Notes: generated by a model from the sequence alone, not told the origin. Counted from the first letter of the stretch, positions 19,022 to 28,193 are shown. The stretch: 64,000 nucleotides of DNA from Stackebrandtia endophytica (GCF_006716355.1 NZ_VFOW01000001.1:310001-374000), one strand, 5' to 3'. Made by a program: numbers and translations.

Positions 19022-20044
19022 TTACTTCGTCGGTCCCGACTCGTCGTTCGATGGCGGGTCATCCGTCGCGACCGCCTCGCCATCGGTCTCCTCCGATTTC
19101 TCGGTGTCCGACGTGTCGTCGTCGGGTTCGCCCTTGTCGTGCTTCGACTCGTCGAGGGCCTTCGTCATGGCCACACCTTCATCGGAGTCCCAGTCGACGA
19201 CACGGTAGCCGCCCTCGCCGTCGGAGACGAGTACCTCCTGTTTCCCTTGAACCCGTAGCAGGTAGATCACGGCGGCCACGACCATCGCCAGGGCCATCCA
19301 CTCGTTGACCCGCAGGCCCAGGAAGTCGTTGGCCGGGTCGATACGCAGTCCCTCGATCCAGAATCGGCCGAGCCCGTACCCGAGGACGTAGATGGCGAAG
19401 GCACGGCCCCTGCCGAACTTGAAGTGGCGGTCCAGTTGCCACACCACCAACGCGATGCCCAGGTTCCACAGCAGTTCGTAGAGGAAAGTGGGGTGGTAGG
19501 CGGCCGCGCCGTAGTACTCAGGGGGAATGATGTTGATCTGGTGGGCGCGATCGATTTCCAGCCCCCACGGCAGCGTCGTGGGCAGTCCGTAGAGTTCCTG
19601 GTTGAACCAGTTACCGATGCGGCCGATGGCCTGAGCGACGGGCAGCGCCGGCGCGATCGCTCCGGCGACCATCGCGAACGAGATCGGGCTCTTGCGGCAG
19701 GCGATCCACACGCCGAGGCCACCCATGGCCACGGCACCGGGTATGCCCAGGCCGCCTTCCCAGATGAAGAACGCCTTGATGGGTTCGCCGCCTTCGCCGA
19801 AATACTTCTCGGGCGAGGTGATGAGGTGGTAGATGCGGCCACCGAGGATCCCGAACGGTACCGCCCAGACCGCGAGGTCGATGATGGTTCCGGCGGGTGC
19901 ACCGCGTCTGCGCAATCGCGCCTCGGTGATCCAGCACGCGACGATGATTCCGACGATGATGCTCAACGCGTAACCACGCAACGGAATCAGGTCGAATAGG
20001 TACCAGGTGTCCTGAGGCGGACTGGGTATGTACGCGAGATCCAC
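19022..20044 (-). CDS. lgt: Prolipoprotein diacylglyceryl transferase
   Basis: A 340-residue polytopic membrane enzyme that transfers diacylglyceryl from phosphatidylglycerol to the lipobox Cys of prolipoproteins. The Lgt signature is present as GRIGNWFNQELYG, preceded by the periplasmic-side IWEGGLGIPGA block, with about seven hydrophobic segments. The last 70 residues are an acidic cytoplasmic tail (DESKHDKGEPDDDTSDTEKS), common in actinobacterial Lgt and absent from the E. coli enzyme. Position after trpA is the conserved actinobacterial order. It would act on the lipoprotein encoded at 51924-52379. Confidence 0.95.
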   Translation of the reverse strand: MDLAYIPSPPQDTWYLFDLIPLRGYALSIIVGIIVACWITEARLRRRGAPAGTIIDLAVWAVPFGILGGRIYHLITSPEKYFGEGGEPIKAFFIWEGGLGIPGAVAMGGLGVWIACRKSPISFAMVAGAIAPALPVAQAIGRIGNWFNQELYGLPTTLPWGLEIDRAHQINIIPPEYYGAAAYHPTFLYELLWNLGIALVVWQLDRHFKFGRGRAFAIYVLGYGLGRFWIEGLRIDPANDFLGLRVNEWMALAMVVAAVIYLLRVQGKQEVLVSDGEGGYRVVDWDSDEGVAMTKALDESKHDKGEPDDDTSDTEKSEETDGEAVATDDPPSNDESGPTK

Positions 20045-20123
20045 ATGGTTACGCTACCGCCTCAACCGAAGGCGAACGAATTCTGGTCGGTGAATGGTTC
20101 GATGGCGATGATCAACTCCGACC

Positions 20124-20148
20124 GATCGGGCGGATCGAAACGCCGATC
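20124..20148 (-). terminator. Possible hairpin between trpA and lgt
   Basis: GATCGGGCG and CGCCGATC pair with one bulged G around an 8-base loop, just after trpA. It might attenuate read-through into lgt. No U-tract. Confidence 0.35.
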
Positions 20149-20154
20149 CACCGA

Positions 20155-20955
20155 TCAGGCGTCGATGGGACGCCGGGTCACGGCCGCAGCCAGCTCGGCG
20201 GTCAGGTCGCGCAGTCGCTCCATCCCGTGATCGGGGTCGTTGAGCAGGCACGACACCATCGCCGACCCGACGATCACGGCGTCGGCGTAGCCGGCGACCT
20301 CGGCGGCCTGTTCACCGTTGCGAACGCCCAGCCCCACCCCGATGGGCAGGTCGGTGGCGGCTCGGGTTCGAGAGACCAGTTCCGGTGCGGCGGTGGGGCT
20401 GTGGTCGCGTTCCCCGGTGATGCCCATGATCGACTGGGCGTAGACGAATCCACGGGTCGCCGCGACGGTGGCGGCGATCCGTTCGGTGGTCGAGCTCGGC
20501 GCCACGAGGAAGACCCGGTCGAGATCGTGTTCGTCGGAGGCGGCCAACCATTCGTCGGCCTCCTCCGGGATCAGGTCCGGGGTGATGAGTCCGGCACCCC
20601 CGGCGGCGGCGAAGTCCCGCGCGAACGCCTCGACCCCGTACTTCTCGACGGGGTTCCAGTAGGTCATCACCAGGATCGGCACGCCTCGTCCGGCGACGGC
20701 CTCGACGAGGCGCAGCACCTCCCGGGTGCGGGTGCCCCCGGCCAGCGCGGTCGCGGCGGCACGCTGGATCGCGATGCCGTCCATGACGGGGTCGGAATAG
20801 GGAAGCCCCACCTCGATGATGTCGCAACCGGCGTCGATCATCGTGTCGATCGCGGTGACGGATTCATCGAAGGTCGGGAATCCAGCCGGGTAGTAGCCGA
20901 CAAGGGCCGCTCGGCCTTCGGCACGGGTCCGCTCGAACACGGCTGCCACACTCAT
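20155..20955 (-). CDS. trpA: Tryptophan synthase alpha subunit
   Basis: A 266-residue TIM barrel that cleaves indole-3-glycerol phosphate to indole. Catalytic Glu lies in IIEVGLPYSDPVMDG with the second acid (Asp) at its end; the phosphate-binding GLGVRNGEQ loop is near residue 210. Indole passes through a tunnel to TrpB. It lies 31 bases after trpB in the trpC-trpB-trpA unit. Confidence 0.97.
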   Translation of the reverse strand: MSVAAVFERTRAEGRAALVGYYPAGFPTFDESVTAIDTMIDAGCDIIEVGLPYSDPVMDGIAIQRAAATALAGGTRTREVLRLVEAVAGRGVPILVMTYWNPVEKYGVEAFARDFAAAGGAGLITPDLIPEEADEWLAASDEHDLDRVFLVAPSSTTERIAATVAATRGFVYAQSIMGITGERDHSPTAAPELVSRTRAATDLPIGVGLGVRNGEQAAEVAGYADAVIVGSAMVSCLLNDPDHGMERLRDLTAELAAAVTRRPIDA

Positions 20956-20986
20956 CGCCAGTCACTTTCTCAACTTGATGGGATCG

Positions 20987-22189
20987 CTATGCCAACCCGA
21001 AGTATCGGGCGGCGGTCTCCATGTCCTTGTCGCCTCGACCGGACAGGCACACCAGGAGGGTGGCCTCGTCGCCGTGCTCGGCGGCCAGGGTCGGTGCCAA
21101 CCGCAACGCACCGGCGACCGCATGCGCGCTCTCCAATGCGGGAATGATGCCCTCGGTGCGGCACAGCAGCTGGAACGCGTCCATGGCCTCGGCGTCGGTG
21201 ACGGGTTCGTACTTGGCGCGACCGATGTCCTTCAGCCAGGCGTGTTCGGGCCCCACCGACGGATAGTCCAGCCCGGCAGAGATCGAGTAGGACTCGATGA
21301 TCTGACCGTCGTCGTCCTGCATGATGTAGCTGCGGGCGCCGTGGAGCACGCCGACGGTTCCGGCGGCCAGGGTCGCACCGTGTTGTCCGGTCTCGACGCC
21401 CTTACCACCGGCTTCGAATCCGTAGAGGGAGACGTCGGCGTCGTCGACGAAGGCGTGGAAGATGCCCATGGCGTTGGAGCCGCCGCCGACACACGCGGCG
21501 ACCGCGTGCGGGAGACGTCCGTATCGGTCCAGGCATTGCCGCCGGGCTTCGACGCCGATCCCGGAGACCAGCTCCCGCACCAACAGCGGGAACGGATGCG
21601 GGCCCGCGACGGTGCCCAACAGGTAGTGCGTTGAATCCACACTGGATACCCAGTCGCGCAGCGCCTCGTTGATGGAGTCCTTAAGGGTCTGCGAGCCTGC
21701 CGTTACCGGAATGACTTCGGCGCCAAGCATTCGCATCCGAGCGACGTTGAGCGCCTGCCTTCTCACGTCCTCGGCGCCCATGTAGACGGTGCACTCCAGA
21801 CCGAGGTATGCCGCCGCGGTCGCACTGGCCACGCCGTGTTGCCCGGCGCCGGTCTCGGCGATGATGCGCGGCTTGCCCAGTCGTTTGGCCAACAGTGCCT
21901 GGCCCAGGACGTTGCGGATCTTGTGGGCGCCGGTGTGGTTGAGGTCCTCCCGCTTCAGCAGGATTCGGGCACCGGCCCGCTCCGACAGCCGCTCTGCTTC
22001 GTACAGCAGCGACGGAGTGCCCGCGTATTCGCGCATCATCCGGTCCAGTTCGGCCCGGAATCCCTCATCAGCGAAGGCCTTGCGATAACCGGTCTCCAAC
22101 TCGTCCAAGGCCGCGATCAGCGCTTCGGGAACGAACCGGCCACCGAATCGACCCCAGTGGCCGAGACGATCGGGTTGTGTCGGGCTCAT
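20987..22189 (-). CDS. trpB: Tryptophan synthase beta subunit
   Basis: A 400-residue PLP enzyme that condenses indole with serine. The PLP lysine lies in [16 protein letters not shown], and the phosphate-binding glycine loop is [10 protein letters not shown]. Length and motifs are those of canonical TrpB1, the partner of TrpA. The ATG overlaps the end of trpC by four bases (ATGA), so the two are translationally coupled. Confidence 0.97.
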   Translation of the reverse strand: MSPTQPDRLGHWGRFGGRFVPEALIAALDELETGYRKAFADEGFRAELDRMMREYAGTPSLLYEAERLSERAGARILLKREDLNHTGAHKIRNVLGQALLAKRLGKPRIIAETGAGQHGVASATAAAYLGLECTVYMGAEDVRRQALNVARMRMLGAEVIPVTAGSQTLKDSINEALRDWVSSVDSTHYLLGTVAGPHPFPLLVRELVSGIGVEARRQCLDRYGRLPHAVAACVGGGSNAMGIFHAFVDDADVSLYGFEAGGKGVETGQHGATLAAGTVGVLHGARSYIMQDDDGQIIESYSISAGLDYPSVGPEHAWLKDIGRAKYEPVTDAEAMDAFQLLCRTEGIIPALESAHAVAGALRLAPTLAAEHGDEATLLVCLSGRGDKDMETAARYFGLA

Positions 22190-22995
22190 CGCACCGGCCT
22201 GGGAGTCGACGGGTGGCTGCCCGCGGTCACCATGGCGGCGACGGCTTCACGTGGGCTCTTGTCGGTGACGAGTCCCTCGCCGATCAGCACGGCGTCGGCA
22301 CCCACCGAGGCGTATCGCAGCAGATCCCTGGTCTCTCGAACGCCGGACTCGGCGATCTTGACGACGTTGGCGGGAAGCCCCGGTGCGATGCGTTCGAACA
22401 CCGAGCGATCGACTTTGAGGGTGCGCAGGTCGCGGGCGTTGACTCCGATGACCTTGGCACCGGCCTCCAGCGCGCGATCGGCCTCCTCCTCATCGTGAAC
22501 CTCGACGAGGGCGGTCATGCCCAGCGATTCGATCCGCTCGTGCAACGCGACCAACGCGTTCTGCTCCAACGCGGCGACGATCAACAGGACCAGGTCGGCA
22601 CCGTGGGCACGGGCCTCGTGAACCTGATAGCTGGAGATCACGAAGTCTTTCCGCAGAACGGGAACCCGCACCGCCGCTCTCACCGCGTCCAAGTCGTCGA
22701 GACTGCCCTTGAAGTAGTTCTCCTCCGTCAGGACGCTGATCGCCCGCGCTCCACCGGCCGCGTACTCACACGCGAGGTGGGCGGGGTCGGGGATCTCCGC
22801 GAGAGATCCCTTCGACGGCGACGATCGCTTGACTTCGGCGATCACGCCGACACCCGGCTGTTTCAGCGCCGCTAGGGCATCCAACGGGGGCGGCGTCTTC
22901 TCGGCGATGTCGCGTATCTGTTCAATGGGAATCTGCTGCTGCCGTTTCGCCACATCCGCAGCAACCCCGGCGACTATCTGATCGAGCACACTCAC
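22186..22995 (-). CDS. trpC: Indole-3-glycerol phosphate synthase
   Basis: A 269-residue TIM-barrel enzyme converting CdRP to indole-3-glycerol phosphate. Catalytic and phosphate-binding blocks visible are [37 protein letters not shown] and [12 protein letters not shown]. The start was set at the second of two tandem GTG codons (22995), eight bases after AGGAG; the first, at 22998, is possible. The frame stays open far upstream through the leader region, but that part is not TrpC-like. First gene of the trpC-trpB-trpA unit. Confidence 0.95.
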   Translation of the reverse strand: MSVLDQIVAGVAADVAKRQQQIPIEQIRDIAEKTPPPLDALAALKQPGVGVIAEVKRSSPSKGSLAEIPDPAHLACEYAAGGARAISVLTEENYFKGSLDDLDAVRAAVRVPVLRKDFVISSYQVHEARAHGADLVLLIVAALEQNALVALHERIESLGMTALVEVHDEEEADRALEAGAKVIGVNARDLRTLKVDRSVFERIAPGLPANVVKIAESGVRETRDLLRYASVGADAVLIGEGLVTDKSPREAVAAMVTAGSHPSTPRPVR

Positions 22996-23002
22996 CACGC
23001 GC

Positions 23003-23096
23003 ACTCCTCTCCCGGCGTTTCTGAGGTACCGGCTGAAACCTCGACCTGCCAACCAGGTGAGGTTTTGGACTTGCCAAGTACCGTGTCGGCAGCCTA
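23003..23096 (-). promoter_or_regulatory. trpC leader with promoter -10 and alternative hairpins
   Basis: On the minus strand a -10 box TAGGCT (23091-23096) is followed by a leader of roughly 90 bases. A near-perfect hairpin spans 23036-23065: outer stem AAACCTC/GAGGTTT, inner stem ACCTG/CAGGT, loop GTTGG, one bulged base. Its 3' arm (GAGGT) can instead pair with ACCTC at 23023-23027, and that ACCTC can also pair with the Shine-Dalgarno AGAGGAG (23004-23010). This gives three mutually exclusive pairings that could switch translation. The remaining 23097-23343 shows only a weak -35 (CGGACC) and no gene I can support. Confidence 0.5.
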
Positions 23097-23343
23097 GCGG
23101 GTTGAATCCTCTCGGTCCGTGGCGACCCGCGCATAAGCCGGTGATCGGCGGTGATGCACGCTCAACGGCCAGCAGCGACGGAGGTGGGCGATCGGATCGC
23201 AGCCATCCGGCGAGCCGCTCGCGGAGAGGTCGCCGCCGACTCGGCCGGGGAGTCCAACCGGCAGAACGGGATCCGGTCACATGCGTCACCGGCGCACCAG
23301 GCGATCACGCCGAAATAGCACTATGGACGGTGGATGCGGTCGG

Positions 23344-23889
23344 TCACGAATCCTGACGGTGCGGTTCGCGGGTGGGGTCCTCACCGCGGTCCAGCGCGTC
23401 CCACAACATGGCCGGGTCGGGATTGTCCACGTCGTCAATGGTGACCACAGTGGCCGATTCCGCCGGACGGTCATAGCGGGCCGACATGTGCGGCCAGTCT
23501 CGATATCGCGACCACCCCCACGCGGCGACGATCACGACCGCCGTACCGCAGGCGGCCGTCACCACCGGCCACAGGCCGGGGGTCTGCGCCAACCCGAAGG
23601 CACCGGAGGCGGCCATCACCGCACCGGCACCGGCCAACAAGACGGTCACGATGCGCCGGGGAACACCGGTGGTGGCCACCAGGGCGATCACGCCGGCCAA
23701 TCCGACCATCCCCGCCGGAAGTGCCCACGGGACCACCGCGGTGCCCGCGACGGTCACGATCTCGTCAGGCAGCGGATAGGGCCGGACGACCGTCTCCTCC
23801 TGCCAGGTGCGCGCGGTGGCGAAGATGCCCACCCCTGCCGCCGCCAGCCCGGCCAGAATCGCCAGGGTGATGGCACGACGTGGATTCAT
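23344..23889 (-). CDS. Trp-operon-associated integral membrane protein
   Basis: A 181-residue protein with four hydrophobic segments (about 7-28, 48-72, 80-100, 105-128) and an acidic, Asp-rich cytoplasmic tail. It matches the actinobacterial Trp_oprn_chp family (TIGR02234), found between trpE and trpC; its function is not known. Its ATG overlaps the hisI stop by four bases. In other actinobacteria trpE stands between hisI and this gene, so the direct overlap shows that trpE has been lost from, or never placed in, this array. Confidence 0.88.
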   Translation of the reverse strand: MNPRRAITLAILAGLAAAGVGIFATARTWQEETVVRPYPLPDEIVTVAGTAVVPWALPAGMVGLAGVIALVATTGVPRRIVTVLLAGAGAVMAASGAFGLAQTPGLWPVVTAACGTAVVIVAAWGWSRYRDWPHMSARYDRPAESATVVTIDDVDNPDPAMLWDALDRGEDPTREPHRQDS

Positions 23890-24248
23890 GAGGTACCCAC
23901 CACCGACAGTTCTCGCCCGGTGAAGCAGGTGTCGGTGCCGGTGTGGCAGGCCGGTCCCACCTGATCAACCAGCACCAAGACCGCGTCTCCATCACAGTCC
24001 AACGCGACCGATTTGACGTGTTGGGTGTTCCCGGAGGTCTCGCCCTTCACCCAGAGTCTGTCCCTGCTGCGGGAGAAATAGGTGGCGCGTCCGGTCGTCA
24101 GAGTGAGTCGCAGTGCTTCGTCGTTCATCCAGGCCAGCATAAGCACCTCTTTGGTGTCGTACTGCTGAACCACGGCGGCGATCAGCCCGGCCGGGTCACG
24201 GCTGAGGCGTTCGGCCACCTCGATCGGCAGCGATGACGGTGTCTCCAC
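23886..24248 (-). CDS. hisI: Phosphoribosyl-AMP cyclohydrolase
   Basis: About 120 residues. It opens the adenine ring of PR-AMP, the third step of histidine biosynthesis, and works as a dimer with zinc. The motifs [32 protein letters not shown] (metal Asp/Cys) and CHTGTDTCF (zinc Cys/His) are all intact. It is the stand-alone form; HisE is encoded separately at 46640-46903. GTG at 24248 gives the usual family N terminus; GTG at 24278 is an alternative. ATGA overlap with the next gene. Confidence 0.94.
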   Translation of the reverse strand: METPSSLPIEVAERLSRDPAGLIAAVVQQYDTKEVLMLAWMNDEALRLTLTTGRATYFSRSRDRLWVKGETSGNTQHVKSVALDCDGDAVLVLVDQVGPACHTGTDTCFTGRELSVVGTS

Positions 24249-24290
24249 GCCACTGATTCTGACCCCTGCTGCCCGCACCGGGCCAGCCGC

Positions 24291-24327
24291 CCCGCCGAGA
24301 AGTGGCCTTCGGCGTCTTCTCGGCGGG
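24291..24327 (-). terminator. Strong hairpin upstream of hisI
   Basis: CCCGCCGAGAAG and CTTCTCGGCGGG form a perfect 12-bp stem with a 13-base loop, 24 bases beyond the stop of the coiled-coil membrane gene. It probably ends that transcript, which places the hisI promoter between here and the gene or makes hisI depend on read-through. Confidence 0.65.
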
Positions 24328-24350
24328 ATGTCACGGCATCACCGAACGAC

Positions 24351-25886
24351 CTATCGGCGTCGCGAGTAGGCGCCGAACAGCTCGAGGATCTGGTCACGCT
24401 CACCGGCGGCCTCCTGCGAGGTACCCAGCACTTCCTGCCTGGACTTGAGGACGCCTTGGTGGACCTCCGACATACGACGATCGGCCGCCTCATGGCGGGT
24501 CGCGCGCAGCTCGGCGATCTTCTCCGGCTCTCGCCAGGCGCTGATCGTCGACGGCAGGCACGCCGCCGCGGCCACCACCGTGATCACACCCAGAACGGTC
24601 GCCCCGATCACGATGAACAGGATCGCCGCCGCGACCAGTCCCACCACCCCCGCCGTCCAGGCCCAAAGGGAGCTGCCGGGCTGGTAGTGCTCGTCGATGC
24701 GGTCGGCGACGCGTTGCCGGTCCTCGGCCCTGACGCCTTGAAGGGTGACCTTGATGCTGACGCCCTCCACTCGAACCGTGCGGACGTCCGGGGCCTCCTT
24801 CCGAGTGCGTTCCCACAGTCGCTGCGTGCACAGCATGACCGCGTCGGCGCCCACCCGCATGGCCACGGCCGCTTGAGCGTCGGGGGCCGAATCGTCCAAG
24901 ATGTCCTGTGCGAGGAGATCACCCAGCGAACCGGTGTCGGCCCACAGCCCACCGGGTGCCTGGTCGGAGGGCTCGGTGAATCGACGCAGCAGGTCGCCGG
25001 TGCGGCGCCGCAGGTCGATCTCCTCGGCATGTCCCTCCTCGACAAGTTCCCGCAGAAACCCTCGCCACGACTCGGTGTCAATCGCGCCGGCGCCCGTGGT
25101 GCGAGCTGAGGCCATGACCTTCTGGCAGCGTTCCCGCAGCCGTCGCAGGTCGGTCAGTGGGCTGGTACCCCCGTGCGAGACGCGTTGCGTCAGCCGGTCG
25201 GCCAGTTCCAGATCGGAGACGGCGCCGGCCAGTCGGCTCTCCAGTTGTTCTCGCGCCGGCTCGCCCAACCCGCCACCGGCGGCATCGATCCACAGTCGAC
25301 GCCAGGCGGTGGGTACGGGCGTTTCCAGTCCGAGGTCGGGATCGACGAGATCGGGATGGATCGGTTGGCTCAGCAGCGAACCGGAGGTCATCCGCGACAG
25401 TTCGGCGACCTCGAATCCGATGCCCGCCGACAGGACGAAGAGGTCGGTTCGAAACCGGTCGCGTTCCCTGGCCAGTTCGAGCAGCTCGTCGACCGGTTCA
25501 CCACCACCGCGCAGTTTGATCAGCAGGAGGTTGGCGACCGGGGGCAGCCAGTATCCGGGGATGTCGTCGAGTGGATGCTCCGGCGGTACTCCCCCGCGGG
25601 ACAATAGGGACAGTCTGCGGTCGAGCTCATTGCGGACCCGGTTGGTCTCATGGTGTTCCAGCAGTTGGAAACGCAAGTCGGTCAGTTCGACCAGGGCGTC
25701 CAGGCGATCCTCAAGCCGCGCGACTTCGGCGGCCACGCGGTCGGTCGCCTTGCGAGCCATGGCCGCCTGTCGTCGAACGCTGCTCGACTGGGCGGCGAGC
25801 CGACTCCGCAGCGTCTCGATGGCATCGTTCTGCAAACGGTCGTGGCGAGTGTTCGGGCGGTCCCACCAGCCCTGATTCAGAGACAT
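24351..25886 (-). CDS. Coiled-coil protein with C-terminal membrane hairpin, unknown function
   Basis: A 511-residue protein I do not recognise. Residues about 20-110 are a predicted coiled coil (LQNDAIETLRSRLAAQ... ARLEDRLDALVEL). A large helical domain follows (about 130-395). Two adjacent hydrophobic helices at about 405-445 form a likely membrane hairpin, and the last 60 residues are charged and helical. This plan (soluble helical body plus late membrane hairpin) resembles membrane-remodelling or dynamin-associated proteins, but no GTPase motif is present. The ATG has GAGG five bases upstream. Single-gene transcript, ended by the hairpin at 24291-24327. Confidence 0.75.
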   Translation of the reverse strand: MSLNQGWWDRPNTRHDRLQNDAIETLRSRLAAQSSSVRRQAAMARKATDRVAAEVARLEDRLDALVELTDLRFQLLEHHETNRVRNELDRRLSLLSRGGVPPEHPLDDIPGYWLPPVANLLLIKLRGGGEPVDELLELARERDRFRTDLFVLSAGIGFEVAELSRMTSGSLLSQPIHPDLVDPDLGLETPVPTAWRRLWIDAAGGGLGEPAREQLESRLAGAVSDLELADRLTQRVSHGGTSPLTDLRRLRERCQKVMASARTTGAGAIDTESWRGFLRELVEEGHAEEIDLRRRTGDLLRRFTEPSDQAPGGLWADTGSLGDLLAQDILDDSAPDAQAAVAMRVGADAVMLCTQRLWERTRKEAPDVRTVRVEGVSIKVTLQGVRAEDRQRVADRIDEHYQPGSSLWAWTAGVVGLVAAAILFIVIGATVLGVITVVAAAACLPSTISAWREPEKIAELRATRHEAADRRMSEVHQGVLKSRQEVLGTSQEAAGERDQILELFGAYSRRR

Positions 25887-25977
25887 CCATACCTCATCGA
25901 TTGGGGTCGACAGGCACGCTACCCCGCCAACGCCACCGCGTCGTGACTCGAATGTGGGCATCGCTGCTGCTACGGTC

Positions 25978-25996
25978 AATTCAGCAACGTTGAATT
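25978..25996. promoter_or_regulatory. Candidate TetR operator before the ABC exporter
   Basis: AATTCA-N7-TGAATT, a 19-bp inverted repeat with CAACGTTG at its centre, lies 15 bases before the ABC gene and just after a -10-like TACGGT (25971-25976). Position and symmetry fit repression by the TetR protein encoded downstream at 27544. Confidence 0.55.
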
Positions 25997-26011
25997 ATGT
26001 GGAGGCGGATC

Positions 26012-26806
26012 GTGCCGACCGGCGTTCAGATCACCGAGCTCAACGTCAATCGCGGGGGAAGATCGGTGTTGACCGACTTTACCTGCGAGATCCCGCCGGG
26101 TCGGGTCACCGGACTACTCGGCCCGTCCGGAAGCGGCAAGACCACGATGATGCGTGCCATCGTGGGCGTTCAACGCATCCGAAGTGGAACCATCACGGTG
26201 CTGGGCTTGGCCGCCGGCGACCCTCGGCTGCGACGCCGCGTCGGCTACGTGACTCAGGAACCGTCCATCTACGCCGACCTGTCGGTGGCCGCCAACGTCA
26301 CCTACTTCGCGACCCTGTACGGCGTCGGTGCCGCCGAGGCCCACACCGCCATCGGTGACGTCGGGCTGTCCGAGGCGGCCGATCAACTGGCCGGTAACCT
26401 CTCCGGCGGCCAACACGCCCGAGCCAGCCTGGCGTGCGCTCTGGTCGCCCACCCCGAACTGTTGATTCTGGACGAACCCACCGTCGGGCAGGACCCGGTG
26501 CTGCGACGCGACCTGTGGCAGCACTTCCACCGATTGGCGGAGACGGGAACCACGGTCCTGGTGTCCAGTCACGTCATGGACGAGGCCGCCCGATGCGACC
26601 GCCTGCTGCTGATTCGGCAGGGGCGACTCATCGCCGACGACACCCCCGACGGCCTTCGCCGCACCACCGGCGAAACCGACCTGGAGGCGGCGTTCCTGTC
26701 GCTGGTGTCACGAGGGACGGATGCCTTATGTCGCTTCGCATCACGTTCGCCACCGCGTTTCGCATCCTCACGCAACTGCGTCACGATCGCCGCACGATCG
26801 CACTGA
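26012..26806 (+). CDS. ABC-2 exporter ATP-binding protein
   Basis: About 264 residues. Walker A is GPSGSGKTTM, the Q-loop YVTQEPS, signature LSGGQHARA, Walker B ELLILDEPTVGQD and H-loop VSSHVMDE: a complete DrrA/YhcH-type nucleotide-binding domain. The GTG start at 26012 has GGAGG six bases before it. The domain proper ends near residue 238; the reading frame then runs 79 bases into the permease gene as a Arg/Ser-rich tail not expected in the family. First gene of an ATPase-permease-TetR unit. Confidence 0.9.
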   Translation: MPTGVQITELNVNRGGRSVLTDFTCEIPPGRVTGLLGPSGSGKTTMMRAIVGVQRIRSGTITVLGLAAGDPRLRRRVGYVTQEPSIYADLSVAANVTYFATLYGVGAAEAHTAIGDVGLSEAADQLAGNLSGGQHARASLACALVAHPELLILDEPTVGQDPVLRRDLWQHFHRLAETGTTVLVSSHVMDEAARCDRLLLIRQGRLIADDTPDGLRRTTGETDLEAAFLSLVSRGTDALCRFASRSPPRFASSRNCVTIAARSH

Positions 26807-27465
26807 TTCTGCTCATCCCCGCCGTGTTGCTGACGCTGCTGCGATACGTCATGGACTCCTCGCCGGCCACGTTCGACTACATCGGACTGACCATGCTCGG
26901 GGTCTTTCCGTTCATCTCGATGTTCCTGGTCACCAGCGTGGCGATGCTGCGGGAGCGCACCAGCGGAACGCTGGAACGCATGCTGACCACTCCCGTTCAC
27001 AAGCTGGACCTCATCGTCGGCTACGGACTGGCGTTCTCCATCGCGGCCGCGCTGCAGAGCGCGGTGGCCACCGGTGTGGCGTATTGGCTGTTGGACCTGA
27101 CGACTCGGGGCGCGGCCTGGCTGGTCATCCTCATCGCGATCGCCAACGCGGTTCTGGGGATGGCGTTGGGGCTGTTCGTCTCCGCCTTCGCCAACAGCGA
27201 GTTTCAAGCCGTCCAGTTCATGCCCGCGGTGGTACTGCCTCAGATCCTGTTGTGCGGGCTCATCTGGCCACGCGACGAAATGGTCGGTTGGCTACAGGGC
27301 ATCGCCCGGGTCCTGCCGTTGACCTACGCGGTGGAGGCGTTGACCGAGGTGGGTGCCCACGCCGACCCGACGGCCGTCCTGTGGCGGGATCTGGGCATCG
27401 TCGCCGGATGCGCGGTGGCGGCTCTGATGTTGGGCGCGTTGACCCTGCGTCGACGAACCGGGTGA
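26728..27465 (+). CDS. ABC-2 type exporter permease
   Basis: A 245-residue membrane protein of the ABC2_membrane family with six hydrophobic segments, the ERTSGTLERMLTTPV motif between helices 2 and 3, and a C-terminal PLTYAVEAL segment. It pairs with the upstream ATPase to form an exporter of the daunorubicin/drug-resistance type; substrate unknown. The ATG at 26728 lies inside the ATPase frame, so the two genes overlap by 79 bases. Confidence 0.9.
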   Translation: MSLRITFATAFRILTQLRHDRRTIALILLIPAVLLTLLRYVMDSSPATFDYIGLTMLGVFPFISMFLVTSVAMLRERTSGTLERMLTTPVHKLDLIVGYGLAFSIAAALQSAVATGVAYWLLDLTTRGAAWLVILIAIANAVLGMALGLFVSAFANSEFQAVQFMPAVVLPQILLCGLIWPRDEMVGWLQGIARVLPLTYAVEALTEVGAHADPTAVLWRDLGIVAGCAVAALMLGALTLRRRTG

Positions 27466-27543
27466 ACCGTTGTCCGTTCGATCCGGGTCGTTTCAGCGGA
27501 GGCAGGCATCGAACCGCCCCCGGCGACCTTTAGAGTTCTCCGC

Positions 27544-28170
27544 GTGGCGATGGGAAGGAAACGAAGCGGCAGACGTCCGGGCAGACCCGACACCCGGCAG
27601 CAGATTCTGGCCGCCGCCCGCGAGATATTCGCCGCCGAGGGATACGAGCGCAGTTCGATCCGTCGCATCGCCACCGCCGCCGAAGTGGACCCGGCGCTGA
27701 TCCACCACTATTTCGGCACCAAGGACAAGTTGTTCCTGGAGGCGGTGGAAGCCCCCTTCGACCCCAAGACGGTCATCCCGGAGGTGTTCGGCCCCGGCAT
27801 CACCGATGTGGGTGAACGGCTGGTCCGAGCGTTCATCGGGGTGTGGGACTCACCCAACGGCACTCGCGCCGAGGCATTCCTCCGCTCCGCCGTCAACCAC
27901 CCGTTCATGTCCAAACTGGTCGAACAGTTCATTCTGAACCACATCATCAAGACGGCGTTGAACAACCTCGACGCCGAGATCGATCACGTGAGCGTGCGTG
28001 GTTCGCTCATCGCCTCCCAGCTTCTCGGGTTGGCCGTGGCGCGCTACCTGGTGAAACTGTCGGCGATACGCGACCTCTCCCCCGACACCCTCGCGAAGAT
28101 CTACGGACCGACGATTCAGCGGTACCTGGAGATGGATCTCACCGATCTGCACCTGCCTCCGTCCGACTGA
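27544..28170 (+). CDS. TetR family transcriptional regulator
   Basis: A 208-residue TetR protein. The N-terminal helix-turn-helix (ILAAAREIFAAEGYERSSIRRIATAAEVDPALIHHYFGTKDKLF) is canonical, and the C-terminal ligand-binding domain is helical and ends LEMDLTDLHLPP, as in the TetR_C_17-like group common beside ABC-2 exporters. It lies 78 bases after the permease on the same strand and probably represses the operon through the inverted repeat at 25978-25996. Ligand unknown. Start GTG 27544 or ATG 27550. Confidence 0.9.
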   Translation: MAMGRKRSGRRPGRPDTRQQILAAAREIFAAEGYERSSIRRIATAAEVDPALIHHYFGTKDKLFLEAVEAPFDPKTVIPEVFGPGITDVGERLVRAFIGVWDSPNGTRAEAFLRSAVNHPFMSKLVEQFILNHIIKTALNNLDAEIDHVSVRGSLIASQLLGLAVARYLVKLSAIRDLSPDTLAKIYGPTIQRYLEMDLTDLHLPPSD

Positions 28171-28193
28171 AAGCCGTCGGCGACAATCGCGGC

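Noticed and set aside
17420-19258. A 612-codon open frame on the plus strand
   Set aside because: It lies antisense to the FAD monooxygenase, lgt end and APH genes, which have full family motifs. Its translation is Arg/His/Gln-rich and without motifs, as usual for frames opposite high-GC genes.
22996-23289. N-terminal extension of trpC
   Set aside because: Open frame but no TrpC similarity; it includes the leader hairpin and promoter. The GTG pair with AGGAG upstream is the better start.
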